Positions 8,440 through 19,037 of a DNA stretch of 43,505 nt are shown here, piece by piece. The stretch lies in contig NZ_KB899736.1 in the NCBI RefSeq assembly GCF_000378445.1, forward strand, positions 1-43,505, given 5' to 3'. The number at the start of each line of letters is the position of its first letter. Position 1 is the first letter of the stretch. The DNA is from Deinococcus aquatilis DSM 23025. Lineage in GTDB: Bacteria > Deinococcota > Deinococci > Deinococcales > Deinococcaceae. The notes beneath the pieces are model-generated. The model was not told where the DNA came from. It saw only the letters and a list, made by a program, of their open reading frames with translations, and did not search any database. A program made the translations under genes and the position numbers.

Positions 8440-9036
8440 TCAGTAGCCGCGAAAACTCCAAGGCCCAGTGGCTCTGTTCTTGAAAATTCCTCTGAGCTTA
8501 TTCTGCGGAATAGATAATAGAGGATCGTTTTCCTTGGGTTTGTTGCTCAGAAGAGGTATTTGAGAGTAGCTGATCTTGGAGAAGAGAAACTCCTCCAAAT
8601 CCTCCTGAGTCGTCCAGTTGATCTCCCATCCAGGCCAAAATTCCAGCATCACCGCCGTCAAGTTCTCTCTGAGGTACGGCTCGTGGTTGAAATAGGCAAT
8701 GAACAAACCGTCAACATAGTTATCTAAAGAAAGATCCCAATGATAAACACTGAGAACAATCGATTTTTTATCAAAATTGATGACGTATCCACCGTAATTG
8801 CTGTAAAACGTCCCTCCATCAGCAAAGATCTCCAGAGACTTATTGTTGATGGGGCGGGGAAACTGCCAATTTTGCCAGGAGGGAGGGCCGACCTCGGTGA
8901 GTCGGCAGAGATATTCCAGATGCACGTCTTCACCATGTGAAAGTCGCGATGGTATCCAAGTTCCTCCATGTCGTTCCGACTCATAAAAACGTTGACCATC
9001 AAAAACGTACATGAAATGTGCGTTACTGGGCATCAT
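8440..9036 (-). CDS. Orphan hypothetical protein, 198 aa, atypical composition
   Basis: Starts ATG at 9036 (or the adjacent ATG at 9033) with GGAG a few bases upstream. The DNA is visibly richer in A and T than its neighbours and uses codons such as AAA, AAT and TTA that are rare elsewhere in the window. The protein is soluble, aromatic-rich (FYSNYGGYVINFDKK, LEFWPGWEINW) with no signal peptide, membrane segment or known catalytic motif. It sits alone between two 50-bp direct repeats, which suggests acquisition as a unit. Composition and size resemble single-domain immunity or SMI1-like orphan proteins, but I see no diagnostic motif, so no function is assigned. Confidence 0.75.
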   Translation of the reverse strand: MMPSNAHFMYVFDGQRFYESERHGGTWIPSRLSHGEDVHLEYLCRLTEVGPPSWQNWQFPRPINNKSLEIFADGGTFYSNYGGYVINFDKKSIVLSVYHWDLSLDNYVDGLFIAYFNHEPYLRENLTAVMLEFWPGWEINWTTQEDLEEFLFSKISYSQIPLLSNKPKENDPLLSIPQNKLRGIFKNRATGPWSFRGY

Positions 9037-9090
9037 TTTCTCCGAACTTACTGCACCTGCACAAACAAGTCTAGCCGCTCGCTGAGCGCC

Positions 9091-9140
9091 GGAATGAGCG
9101 AAGCAGCGATCTGTTTAGCGTCAGGGGCTGTAGCGGAGTG
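9091..9140 (+). repeat. 50-bp direct repeat, right copy
   Basis: Begins GGAATGAGCGAAGCAGCGAT and ends GTAGCGGAGTG; near-identical to 8297-8346. The two copies diverge immediately outside these limits. Confidence 0.85.
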
Positions 9141-9248
9141 TTGTAGACCACTATAAAAGCTCCTTATAAGGTCACTGTAAAATGACGCCGACCTTGACCG
9201 CTCTTGCTCAGGTGCTTTTCCCACTGACCACTCCCCCCACCCCGTCCC

Positions 9249-10400
9249 TCAGCTTTCGTAACTCCGCGCCACACTCGTCAGTACGCTGCGGTACTCATTG
9301 GGCGTGATCAGGCCCATCGCCATCGCGTGTCCGGCGGCGTTCAGGCTGTCGGAGGCTAGCACCAGATCCACACCGTCTTTGCGAACTTCGGCCCGCAGTT
9401 GGCTCACGCCTTCATCCCGGCCCGCATCGGTCACGTCACGGATGTACACGGCCAAAATCCGTCCGGGGTATTTGCGAACCACTTCGGCATAGATTTCGGG
9501 GTCTTTTTCGCCGCTGTCTCCGACCAGAATAAAATTCAGATCGGGAAAACGGGTCAGAATGCGCTCGATCACGCCGTGTTTGTAGCCGCCGTGCCCGCCC
9601 AGCAGATCGACTCCCCAGTTCCGCAGAAACATCGGCCCCAGCGGAATGCGGCGGTAATCCAGAAACTGCCACAGCAGATCGAAGAAATTCCACGGACTGC
9701 TGGACACATAAAAGATGGGATTGCGTGTTTCGCCGTCGCGGGTGAGTGCGCGGTACAGCGCCCCCACACCCGGAAACGGCAGGCGGGTGCGGGCATTTCC
9801 AGTCAGGCTGGTCATCAACATGCGCGGCAGGCTGGTCACGTCCGACTGAATCACGGTGTCGTCAAGGTCGCTGATGATGCCGAAACGGGCGTCAGCCACG
9901 ACCTGCACGCGGGCGCGGGTGGTCCCCTCACGGCCTTCAATGCTGAGGCTGGCCTCGTGCCAACCATCCGGCAGCGGTGTGGGCGGCGCAAAAACCAGGC
10001 TGAAATAACCGTCGTGGTCACTGAGGGCACTGACTGAAAGACCGTTCAGCACGCCAGTGACGCGCACGCCGCCCACCTCCCGCGAGAACAGGCGGCGCAG
10101 GATATTGCGGAAATTGCGCCAGCGGGCGTCCCCTTTTTTGGCAGGTGCAAGGGTACGCGGCAGCAACACCCGGCCTGTCAGTTCTGCCTGTTGCGGCGTA
10201 CCCCAGCCCACATACGGCTGCAAAATCATTTTTCCGCGTGCCCGCCGGGGCTGCACGTATCCGCTGATGGCGTGATCCAGGGCCACCACCGTTCTTTCCA
10301 GCACCGGAAGCAGCATCTTGAAGGCCGTTTTGAAGAGGCTGAGCCTCGGCAAGGTGGGCGGGGCAGAGGCGTTCGGGGGCGAACTGGGAGCCGGATTCAC
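9249..10400 (-). CDS. App1-family phosphatase (DUF2183, HAD-like)
   Basis: 383 residues from GTG 10400. A C-terminal HAD-like phosphatase domain carries DLDDT at 178-182 (the DxDxT nucleophile motif) in [12 protein letters not shown], then FYVSSSPWN and [13 protein letters not shown] as later motifs. This matches the conserved region of the App1 phosphatidate phosphatase catalytic domain. The N-terminal 170 residues contain a beta-rich portion (TGRVLL...SDHDGYFSL) seen in other bacterial members. The likely substrate is a phospholipid or related phosphomonoester, but specificity in bacteria is not established. There is no signal peptide; a semi-hydrophobic helix lies near residues 22-42. The GTG start is supported by a -10 hexamer ending six bases before it. 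Confidence 0.85.
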   Translation of the reverse strand: MNPAPSSPPNASAPPTLPRLSLFKTAFKMLLPVLERTVVALDHAISGYVQPRRARGKMILQPYVGWGTPQQAELTGRVLLPRTLAPAKKGDARWRNFRNILRRLFSREVGGVRVTGVLNGLSVSALSDHDGYFSLVFAPPTPLPDGWHEASLSIEGREGTTRARVQVVADARFGIISDLDDTVIQSDVTSLPRMLMTSLTGNARTRLPFPGVGALYRALTRDGETRNPIFYVSSSPWNFFDLLWQFLDYRRIPLGPMFLRNWGVDLLGGHGGYKHGVIERILTRFPDLNFILVGDSGEKDPEIYAEVVRKYPGRILAVYIRDVTDAGRDEGVSQLRAEVRKDGVDLVLASDSLNAAGHAMAMGLITPNEYRSVLTSVARSYES

Positions 10401-10406
10401 CTGCCC

Positions 10407-10412
10407 AGTGTA
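10407..10412 (-). promoter_or_regulatory. Leaderless-type -10 box of the App1-like gene
   Basis: Minus-strand TACACT, then GGGCAG, then GTG at 10400. The six-base spacing would place the transcript start at or next to the start codon. Confidence 0.5.
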
Positions 10413-10513
10413 GAGGTCGGGCGGGTCAGGTGGTCAGCAGCAGCATTGAGATTTTGTGAACATGATTGCCAGAAGAGGGCCAGCAGAGGCTGTCGGCAGG
10501 GGCGGTCTTCGGG

Positions 10514-11311
10514 TCAACCTCTGGCGGACGGGTGGGCATAGCGCCGCCGAATAATGCGCCGCACCACGAAATCGCCAAAGCCGGGCAGCAACGTATTCAG
10601 AATCACAAAAGCGAAGTAGAACTTGGGCACGGTCACTTCGGCACGGGGGCGCTCCAGCACGTCGGCCACGGCGCGGGCCACCACTTCCGGCCCCGGCATC
10701 GGCAGGCGGGCCGAAGCGGTCATCTCGCTTTTCACGAAACCGGGCGCGACCAGACTGACCGTGACGCCCGTGCCCTGCAATTCCCTTCGCAGCGCCAGAG
10801 AAAACCCGCGCAGGCCGTACTTGCTGGCCGAGTAGATGCCGTTGGTCGCCACCCGCCCCGCCACCGAGCCGATATTCACGATCTGGCCCGCACCGCGCCG
10901 CTGCATGTCGGGCAGGGCCAGCCGCGTCAGTTCTATGGGCGATTCCAGATTCACCCGCAGCACGCGCAGGGGGTCGGCATCATCCCACCACCAGCCCTGC
11001 TCCACGGTCACGCCTGCGTTGTTGATCAGCACGTCTATCCGGCCAAAATGTGCGGTGGCGGCGGCCAGCAGCGCCCGGCGCGAGGCGTCGTCGGTAACAT
11101 CGGTGGGCACGGCGATCACGCGAACACCTGTGGGATCAAGTTGGCGGGCCAGCAGGCCCAGTTCATCGGCGCGGCGGGCGGCCAGCACCAGCCGGTGCCC
11201 CCGCGCCGCCAGTTCCAGGGCCGTGGCCCGCCCAATCCCGCTGGAAGCGCCCGTCAGAACAATGACCTTGCTGAGATGGGCCGGGGGCATCTGCGCTGCT
11301 TTCGCTGTCAT
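10514..11311 (-). CDS. Short-chain dehydrogenase/reductase (SDR family)
   Basis: 265 residues. Classical SDR Rossmann fold: the cofactor motif [10 protein letters not shown] lies near residue 19, NNAG follows the fourth strand, and the catalytic YSASK (Tyr-x-x-x-Lys) has an upstream Ser in IVNIGSVAG. The basic residues after strand 2 (AARRADEL) suggest NADP(H) preference. The C-terminal end ([22 protein letters not shown]) is hydrophobic and may associate with membrane, a feature of SDRs acting on lipids or long-chain aldehydes. The substrate is unknown. It lies between the App1-like phosphatase on the same strand (113 bases downstream) and the divergent subtilase. Confidence 0.87.
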   Translation of the reverse strand: MTAKAAQMPPAHLSKVIVLTGASSGIGRATALELAARGHRLVLAARRADELGLLARQLDPTGVRVIAVPTDVTDDASRRALLAAATAHFGRIDVLINNAGVTVEQGWWWDDADPLRVLRVNLESPIELTRLALPDMQRRGAGQIVNIGSVAGRVATNGIYSASKYGLRGFSLALRRELQGTGVTVSLVAPGFVKSEMTASARLPMPGPEVVARAVADVLERPRAEVTVPKFYFAFVILNTLLPGFGDFVVRRIIRRRYAHPSARG

Positions 11312-11317
11312 GCCGCC

Positions 11318-11323
11318 ATGTTA
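11318..11323 (-). promoter_or_regulatory. Leaderless-type -10 box of the SDR gene
   Basis: Minus-strand TAACAT, then GGCGGC, then ATG at 11311. Confidence 0.45.
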
Positions 11324-11411
11324 TCCGCGCAGCGGGCTGGGCCTCCAGAACGTAGGCAATGCACAAATGCCGTCTCAGACGAGCATCAGGCCTACGGGGC
11401 AGACTGGCAGG

Positions 11412-12713
<1,302 letters not shown>

Positions 12714-13091
12714 TGCGGCGTTGGGAGAGGCGTGCTGAGCGAATGATTCCCGGCTCAGAGCATCACCGAGCACCCATCATCAGCGGAGTTCGTGGATCAG
12801 AGCTTTCGGCTGACAGCACTGGTGAAACATAACGCTGATCTGACCTGCCATTCCCCCCTTCTCACCCGGTTTTTGTGCGCCTCATGCGGTCCTGGCGCAC
12901 CATTGACCCAGACGCCGCACACCCACTTGCTCCGGGGGCGTCTTCAGAATTTGCCCATGTGCCCGGAACGCGCATGGACGACCAAGACGAGGCCGGGAGA
13001 TGAACGTCCCGGCTTCATTCTGTTGGGTTCTGTTTGACCGGGACGTGTCGCCCACAGTCACCCCCTATGCTGAGAGCATGAGGTTTCTTTC
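12714..13091 (+). other. Intergenic stretch between the subtilase and the TTG-started peptide
   Basis: No convincing gene. It holds a weak hairpin at about 12733-12757 (CTGAGC with GCTCAG) just past the subtilase and a GC-rich hairpin at 12992-13013. A TATGCT hexamer near 13066 may be the -10 box for the next gene. An open frame at 12792-13037 has no ribosome site and poor coding character. Confidence 0.5.
12992..13013 (+). terminator. Possible terminator hairpin
   Basis: GCCGGGA (12992-12998) pairs with TCCCGGC (13007-13013), followed by a T-rich but interrupted tail. It is 280 bases past the subtilase stop, so its target is uncertain. Confidence 0.4.
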
Positions 13092-13262
13092 TTGAACGCT
13101 CCAGCATGGCGGGTCTGGCTGGTGGTGGCGCTGGTGTGCGGCTGGGGCATCCTGAGCATCCGCTTTGTGCAGCGCCAGGAATGGCCGATGGCAGGCCTGT
13201 GCGTGCTGCTGCTGATCACCAACGCCGTGACCCTGTGGCGGCTGACCAAGCACGGAAAGTAG
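13092..13262 (+). CDS. Small two-helix membrane protein with a TTG start
   Basis: 56 codons, TTG at 13092 to TAG at 13262. TGAGG lies eight bases upstream of the TTG, a good ribosome site. The translation begins with NAPAWRVWLVVALVCGWG after the initiator, a hydrophobic helix, then a short loop RFVQRQEW, a second helix MAGLCVLLLITNAVTLW and a basic tail RLTKHGK. The layout predicts two membrane helices with the C-terminus probably cytoplasmic. Third-position G/C use is strong, as expected for a real gene here. I do not recognise a family. It ends only four bases before the dispersed repeat copy B. Confidence 0.6.
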   Translation: MNAPAWRVWLVVALVCGWGILSIRFVQRQEWPMAGLCVLLLITNAVTLWRLTKHGK

Positions 13263-13266
13263 GGTT

Positions 13267-13439
13267 ATACGGATTCTGATTAAACACCGTGCTTTTTGGT
13301 GTTTAATTCGAGTGAAACGAGTAGGAAAAGATACGGACTCGGCGTTATGGAGGAGTGGCGTCCTCATGGGCGTCCGTTCACGACGATGCAGCCGCAAGCA
13401 GTGCTTCAAGGTTGTGGCGGAATGAAGCGGAGTCCGTAT
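13267..13439 (+). repeat. Dispersed MITE-like repeat, copy B
   Basis: 173 bp with ends ATACGGATTC and GAGTCCGTAT, the same family as 781-992 but lacking a central block. Its last base and the next two (TTA) read as TAA on the minus strand and form the stop codon of the neighbouring pseudogene. Confidence 0.75.
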
Positions 13440-14272
13440 TACGGGCCAGGCGTGCGCCGCTCCAGTCGGTGTCCGGGGGTGCGGTAGGCGCGAATGAGGG
13501 CACGGGTGGGCAAGACCACACGCGGCGCTGTCCAGGACTGAGCTGGCTTGTGCAGCGCCCAGCCTCCGCCCAGTGTGACGGCGGCGTGTTCCAGTTGCCC
13601 GCCCACGCCGCGCCAGACCAGCAGCGTGCCGGGGTGGTTGTCGTTACCCCCAGACCGGGTATGAGCCGTCAAGAATTCTTCAAACGGTTCGCGCTGCATC
13701 CATTCCAGCTCTGCACCCAGCACGCCAGCGGCGGCCATGACCGTGCCAAAACAGTTGGGGCCACTGGCTTCTGCAAAAGTTCCGGCCAAAATGCGGGCAC
13801 GTGGCAGCAGCTTTTCGGCGGCCTGCTAGACGGTGGGAGGCACCTGCTCACGCTGGCAAGGTTGGGATTCACCAGCCACGGCGCGGGCCACCACAGCGAG
13901 CGTCAGCATGGAAGGCCACCACACAAACCGCCCCCGATGAGGCCACAGGTCGGGAAAAGCTTTCGCATGGGGCAGATTGCCGCGCCCATGCTGCACCTGT
14001 AGGTGCACCAGACGACGGCGCACAGTCGCGCTTAAGCTGTTCCAGTCTTCTTCGGAAAGCAGGGCCACCCGGTCAGCGGCGTCAGACAGGCTCCAGAGGG
14101 CGAAGGTGTCCCGCAGTTCGGGGGTGCGCTGCCAGTCGGCCAGAGCAACGGTGGAGAGGCCCAGCGCCGAAGCCTCTGCTGCTGTCAGAAAGAAGGGCTG
14201 CATGGGCGGAGCCAACCAATCGGCCCAGCCTGCCAGCAGGTCCGGCGAAACCGGGATGTTCAAGACCCTCAT
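13439..14272 (-). pseudogene. Cysteine-peptidase-like (NlpC/P60-like) gene broken by an in-frame amber stop
   Basis: From ATG 14272 the frame runs 148 codons, meets TAG at 13828-13826, then stays open in the same frame for 128 more codons to TAA at 13439. Both halves have normal coding character, and the second half carries the likely catalytic features: GPNCFGTVMAAAG (Cys) and LEHAAVTLGGGWALHKPAQSW minus its last residue (His), an arrangement like NlpC/P60-type amidases. A single base change (for example CAG or GAG to TAG) explains the break. The start overlaps the stop of the upstream DUF454 gene by ATGA, so the two were translationally coupled. The fold assignment is inference from the Cys and His contexts. 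A sequencing error or read-through cannot be excluded. Confidence 0.75.
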
Positions 14273-14655
14273 TTGGCCCCCCTGGTGGGCACGCGCCACA
14301 CGATGTACACCACGCCCGCCAGCCCCAGCAGCACCCACGTCACCTGCCCCACCAGCACCGGAATACGCGGCAGGCTCAGGCCCACGGCCAGCACGATGCA
14401 CGCACACGCCACCCATTTGGCCCGCAGCGGCATGCCGCGCCCAGATCGGTAATCGTCCACCAGTTGCCCGATCACCGGGCGAGACAGCAGCCAAGCCTCC
14501 CAGCGCGGATCGCCACGGGCGAAGGCGGCGGCAGCCAGCACAAACCAGACGGTACCCGGAAATCCCGGCAGAATCAGGCCCACAAAACCTATTCCGGTCA
14601 GGATGAAACCCAGCGCGACCCACAGCGGGCGAATCGGGCGGGGCGGCGTGGACAC
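14269..14655 (-). CDS. DUF454 (YbaN-like) inner-membrane protein
   Basis: 128 residues with about four hydrophobic helices. The segment LWVALGFILTGIGFVGLILPGFPGT (residues about 11-35) is the family hallmark: a helix, a turn rich in Gly and Pro, then a second helix with the PG-PGT signature. FARGDPRWEAWLLSRPVIG is the typical loop. The C-terminal pair of helices follows AKW. Function of the family is not established. It overlaps the next gene by four bases, so it is the first gene of a two-gene unit whose second member is now a pseudogene. Confidence 0.82.
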   Translation of the reverse strand: MSTPPRPIRPLWVALGFILTGIGFVGLILPGFPGTVWFVLAAAAFARGDPRWEAWLLSRPVIGQLVDDYRSGRGMPLRAKWVACACIVLAVGLSLPRIPVLVGQVTWVLLGLAGVVYIVWRVPTRGAK

Positions 14656-14681
14656 ACGGCAGACTAGCGCAGTGGGTCAGG

Positions 14682-15167
14682 TCAGGGGGCTGCAATGACC
14701 AGAATGCCGTCCTCATCGGCATAGAGTTGATCGCCGGGGTGAATGGTCACACCCGCAAACGTGACGGCCATGCCCGCTTCACCCTGCGCCTCCTTGCCGC
14801 TGCGCCGGGGGTGGGCCGCCAATGCCCGAATTCCGATGGGCAGCGCCCCGAGTTCGGCACTGTCGCGCACGCAGCCATAAACGATGGTGCCCGCCCAGCC
14901 GTTCTGCACGCCAAATTGCGCCAGCATTCCGCCCAACAGCGCACAGTTCAGGCTGCCGCCACCGTCCACGACCAGCACGCGGCCCAGCCCCGGCGTTTCG
15001 AGGGTTGAGCGCACCAGCGGGTTATTTTCCAGCACTCTCAGGGTCACGGCAGGGCCAGAAAAGCGCGACCAGCCGCCGTAGTTTCGGAAGACCGGAGCTA
15101 GAATCTGCGCCTCCGGGTGTGCGTCGCTGAGGTCGGTGGTGGCAAAAGTAGCAGGCGAGGGGGTCAT
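14682..15167 (-). CDS. RraA-like protein (RNase E activity regulator / HMG-type aldolase family)
   Basis: 161 residues from ATG 15167. The frame is open further upstream, but that part is not protein-like. The conserved core VDGGGSLNCALLG, then VYGCVRDSAELGALPIGIRAL and FAGVTIHPGDQLYADEDGILV is diagnostic of the RraA fold. In Escherichia coli RraA binds and inhibits RNase E. Related proteins with the Arg-Asp pair (here in CVRDS) are 4-hydroxy-4-methyl-2-oxoglutarate aldolases or oxaloacetate decarboxylases. I cannot tell which role applies, and Deinococcus is not thought to rely on RNase E, so a metabolic role is plausible. A -10-like hexamer lies five bases before the start. Confidence 0.87.
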   Translation of the reverse strand: MTPSPATFATTDLSDAHPEAQILAPVFRNYGGWSRFSGPAVTLRVLENNPLVRSTLETPGLGRVLVVDGGGSLNCALLGGMLAQFGVQNGWAGTIVYGCVRDSAELGALPIGIRALAAHPRRSGKEAQGEAGMAVTFAGVTIHPGDQLYADEDGILVIAAP

Positions 15168-15172
15168 GATGG

Positions 15173-15178
15173 AGCGTA
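15173..15178 (-). promoter_or_regulatory. Leaderless-type -10 box of the RraA-like gene
   Basis: Minus-strand TACGCT, then CCATC, then ATG at 15167. Confidence 0.45.
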
Positions 15179-15345
15179 CCGGAGAGCGACAGGGCAGAAT
15201 AAGTACCGACGGGGGAACGCAACTGCGGAGCCTAGAGCCACCGCACGCGACGCCCGCCACGCGAGAGCCTGTGTCTGGTGGAGTGGGTGTCCGGTGAAGC
15301 AAACCGCGCCTGGATGAAGAAGCTTCATGCGCTCTTATGGAGGGC

Positions 15346-15373
15346 TTGACAGGTGTGAAATTAGGCGCACAAT
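15346..15373 (+). promoter_or_regulatory. Upstream promoter of the sugar regulon
   Basis: TTGACA at 15346-15351, 16-base spacer, CACAAT at 15368-15373. The first operator begins only five bases downstream, so a bound repressor would cover the transcription start. Confidence 0.55.
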
Positions 15374-15377
15374 GGTC

Positions 15378-15393
15378 TTGTAACCGATTACAA
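15378..15393 (+). promoter_or_regulatory. Operator 1 for the LacI-family regulator
   Basis: Near-perfect palindrome TTGTAACCGATTACAA, centred on CG as in LacI/MalR/CcpA-type operators. It is one of three matching sites in this regulon. Confidence 0.75.
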
Positions 15394-15468
15394 AAACTCG
15401 GCGTGACCAACCTGGGTCACACCCGGCCTCCCCGCGGATGCTTTGCCACACCAACTCTGGCGCTCCCG

Positions 15469-15495
15469 TTGACTATGTAACCGGTTACGTATTTT
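15469..15495 (+). promoter_or_regulatory. Second promoter with operator 2 between -35 and -10
   Basis: TTGACT (15469-15474) and TATTTT (15490-15495) are 15 bases apart. The spacer and the bases beside it are the palindrome ATGTAACCGGTTACGT (15475-15490). A repressor here would directly block RNA polymerase, so the regulator gene is probably autoregulated. Confidence 0.65.
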
Positions 15496-15518
15496 CAAGG
15501 AGAGCTAAAACATCACCT

Positions 15519-16495
15519 ATGTCTGACGCCCTGATCCGCCCCACCATCGACGATATTGCCCGCGCTTCCGGCGTGAGCAAAGGAACCGTGAGCCGCGTGA
15601 TCAACGGGCATTCCACCGTGGCCGAGCGCACCCGCGCCCGTGTGCAGGAAGTGATTGCCAGGCTGGAGTACACCCCCGACCCCGCCGCCCGCAACCTGAG
15701 CTGGCGCACCGGGCAAACGCTGGGGCTGTCTCTGGACCGCGACGACCCCATGCTCAGCCCCTATCAGGTGTTGTTTCGGCGGGCGCTGGAGGCCCATACC
15801 GCGCCGCTTGGCGTGCAGTTGTTGGATCTGCGGGCCGACCTGACCCGTATGGCCCGCCTGCCCAGTGCCGTGCTGATCATGCACGCGGTAGAGGGCGACC
15901 CCCGGCTATCTTTCTTGCAGCAGGCGGGCGTGCCTGCCGTGCTGATCGGGCATCATCCGGCATCGTTCTGGGTGGCCCCGGACGATGAAGGCGGCGCACA
16001 TCTGGCAACCATGCAACTGCTGGAAGCCGGACACCGCCAGTTGGCCTACCTGGGATCTGGCCCCAGTCAGGTGGCCCAGGACCGTCAGCGGGGATTCGAG
16101 CGGGCGGCACGAACGGTCGGGGCCGACACTCAACTTCTGGCCGCCGATTTCACGGTGTTGGGCGGCTACCGGGCAGTGCGGCGGGCATGGGAAGCGGGCG
16201 TGCGCTTTACGGGTCTGTTTGCCCAGAGCGACGAAAGCGCCATCGGCGCAGTGGCCGCCCTGGAAGACCTGGGCCTCAACATTCCGGGCGACGTGTCCGT
16301 CGTGGGCTTCGACGGCCTGCCCGAATTACCGCTGCCCTACGCCCTGACCACCGTTTCTCAAGATATTCCCCGCATTGCCAGCACCGCACTCACGCTTGTT
16401 GGGGAGGCCATCTCGGGTGGCATTCCCCGTGGCGAATTTATCCCTGTTCAGCTTATTTCCGGCGCAACGGTTGCGCCTGCCCCCGGAGGGTCATC

Positions 16496-16499
<4 letters not shown>
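15519..16499 (+). CDS. LacI-family transcriptional regulator of the maltodextrin genes
   Basis: 326 residues from ATG 15519. An N-terminal LacI helix-turn-helix (TIDDIARASGVSKGTVSRVI) and hinge (RNLSWRTGQTLGLSL) precede a periplasmic-binding-like effector domain (LLQAG-type segments; VAALEDLGLNIPGDVSVVGF minus its first residues near the C-terminus). There is no other in-frame start between the second operator and ATG 15519. It ends ATGA-overlapped with the binding-protein gene, so regulator and transporter form one operon. The two operators upstream and one before the debranching enzyme define its probable regulon. The effector is likely maltose, maltodextrin or trehalose-like sugar; that is inference from context. 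Confidence 0.9.
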
Positions 16500-17725
<1,226 letters not shown>

Positions 17726-17752
17726 TCTTTCCCGCCGAGGGTTGATCTGTTC

Positions 17753-17791
17753 AGAGGGTCGGGAGGCGAGTTGGCCTGCCCCCGGCCCTCT
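17753..17791 (+). terminator. Intercistronic hairpin between binding protein and permease
   Basis: AGAGGGTCGGG (17753-17763) pairs with CCCGGCCCTCT (17781-17791) with one G-U pair, and an inner AGGC/GCCT stem. The tail GCCATTGTTTT is modestly T-rich. It is likely a partial terminator or 3'-end stabiliser giving more binding protein than permease. Confidence 0.6.
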
Positions 17792-17822
17792 GCCATTGTT
17801 TTCCACCGCTGCTGGAGGGCCT

Positions 17823-18977
17823 ATGACCACCACCGATCCCACTGCCAAGCCTCCTTCAATCAGGCCGAAGGCGACCCGATCCAAGCAGAGCCAGACCACC
17901 ACCACGGCCCTGCTCTTCCTGTCTCCATTTCTGATCACTACGCTGGTGTTCTTCTTCTATGCCTTTGCCCGCGCCATCTATTATTCGTTTACCGATTTCA
18001 ACCTTTTCAATACGCCCAAACTCATTGGCATCAAGCCTTATGTGGATGTGCTGGCCGATCCATCGTTCCGGCGGGCACTGGCCAACAGCCTGATTTTTGC
18101 CATCGTGACCACCACGCTGCAAACCGTGTTCTCGCTGCTGATGGCGGTGGCCCTCAACAACCGGATTCGCGGCATGGCCTTCTTCCGCTCGGCGTGGTAC
18201 ATGCCTTCCATCACGTCCAGCGTGGTCATTACCCTGATTTTTCTGTGGCTGTTTCAGCGCCGGGGCATCGCCAACTACCTGATTACCCAGTGGCAGGCGG
18301 CCCAGCCCCTGATTCTGGCCTTTCTGGGCGTGTTGATCGTGGTGCAGGTGGCGCAGGTGCTGTGGGAGAGGTCGCGCAAGCTGCCCGCAGGCTGGTTTGA
18401 TCCGGCGCTGGCCGCCGTGAGCGCCCTGATTGCCCTCGTGGTGGTCTTCGTACTCAATTCCACCGGAGTCATCGGTCTGCGCGAAGTGGCTCCCTACGAC
18501 TACCAGTACTTTGCCGACAAGTGGATCAGTATCGGCGGCGTGCGGGTGCTGAGTATTCCGCTGCTGGTGGTCATCATTCAGAACACCTTTACCACCGTGC
18601 CCACGCTGATGCTGTTCTTTCTGGCGGGCTTGCAAAGTATTCCCGGCTCTCTGTACGAAGCCGCCGACATCGACGGGGCCACGCCCTATCAGAAACTGAT
18701 GAACGTGACGGTTCCGATGCTGCGCCCCGTGACCTTTTATGTGGTGACGGTGGGACTGATCGGCACCATGCAGATGTTCGATCAGGTGGCCGTGATCGGC
18801 TCGGCGGCCCCGCAGGACACGTTGATTACGCTGGCCTACTACGTGTACACCAATACCTTCAAGAACGGCGCGGCCCCGGTGAACATGGCCTCGGCGGCGG
18901 CCATCATTCTGGCCCTGATCATCCTGTCGATGGTCTTTATTCAGCGCAAATTCTTTGTGGCCCCGGAAGCCAACTGA
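17823..18977 (+). CDS. ABC sugar transporter permease, MalF-like, with extra helices
   Basis: 384 residues from ATG 17823, with GGAGGGCCT just upstream. Membrane-embedded half of a carbohydrate importer. The first helix is ALLFLSPFLITTLVFFFYAF and the core ABC-importer permease motif (EAA loop) is EAADIDGATPYQKLMNVTVP. Between the GIANYLIT segment and the AGLQSIPGSLYEAA region about 65-85 residues are inserted, holding two additional hydrophobic helices (near residues 160-180 and 195-213). Usual family members lack these. It is followed 60 bases later by the second permease. No ATPase gene is present in the operon. Confidence 0.92.
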   Translation: MTTTDPTAKPPSIRPKATRSKQSQTTTTALLFLSPFLITTLVFFFYAFARAIYYSFTDFNLFNTPKLIGIKPYVDVLADPSFRRALANSLIFAIVTTTLQTVFSLLMAVALNNRIRGMAFFRSAWYMPSITSSVVITLIFLWLFQRRGIANYLITQWQAAQPLILAFLGVLIVVQVAQVLWERSRKLPAGWFDPALAAVSALIALVVVFVLNSTGVIGLREVAPYDYQYFADKWISIGGVRVLSIPLLVVIIQNTFTTVPTLMLFFLAGLQSIPGSLYEAADIDGATPYQKLMNVTVPMLRPVTFYVVTVGLIGTMQMFDQVAVIGSAAPQDTLITLAYYVYTNTFKNGAAPVNMASAAAIILALIILSMVFIQRKFFVAPEAN

Positions 18978-19037
18978 GATGGCCCGCAGCAACTTTTCTT
19001 CAGGAAGTTCAGAGAGTTCTGGGCAGGAGGCGGCAGT

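Noticed and set aside
8440..9036. Toxin-antitoxin or toxin-immunity module for the orphan gene
   Set aside because: No partner gene adjoins it within the repeat-bounded block, so the assignment would be guesswork.
12792..13037. 81-codon open frame after the subtilase
   Set aside because: No ribosome site, mixed codon character, and it overlaps the hairpin at 12992-13013.
13826..13828. Amber codon as a site for pyrrolysine or programmed read-through
   Set aside because: No insertion structure or supporting genes are visible; a point mutation is the simpler reading.
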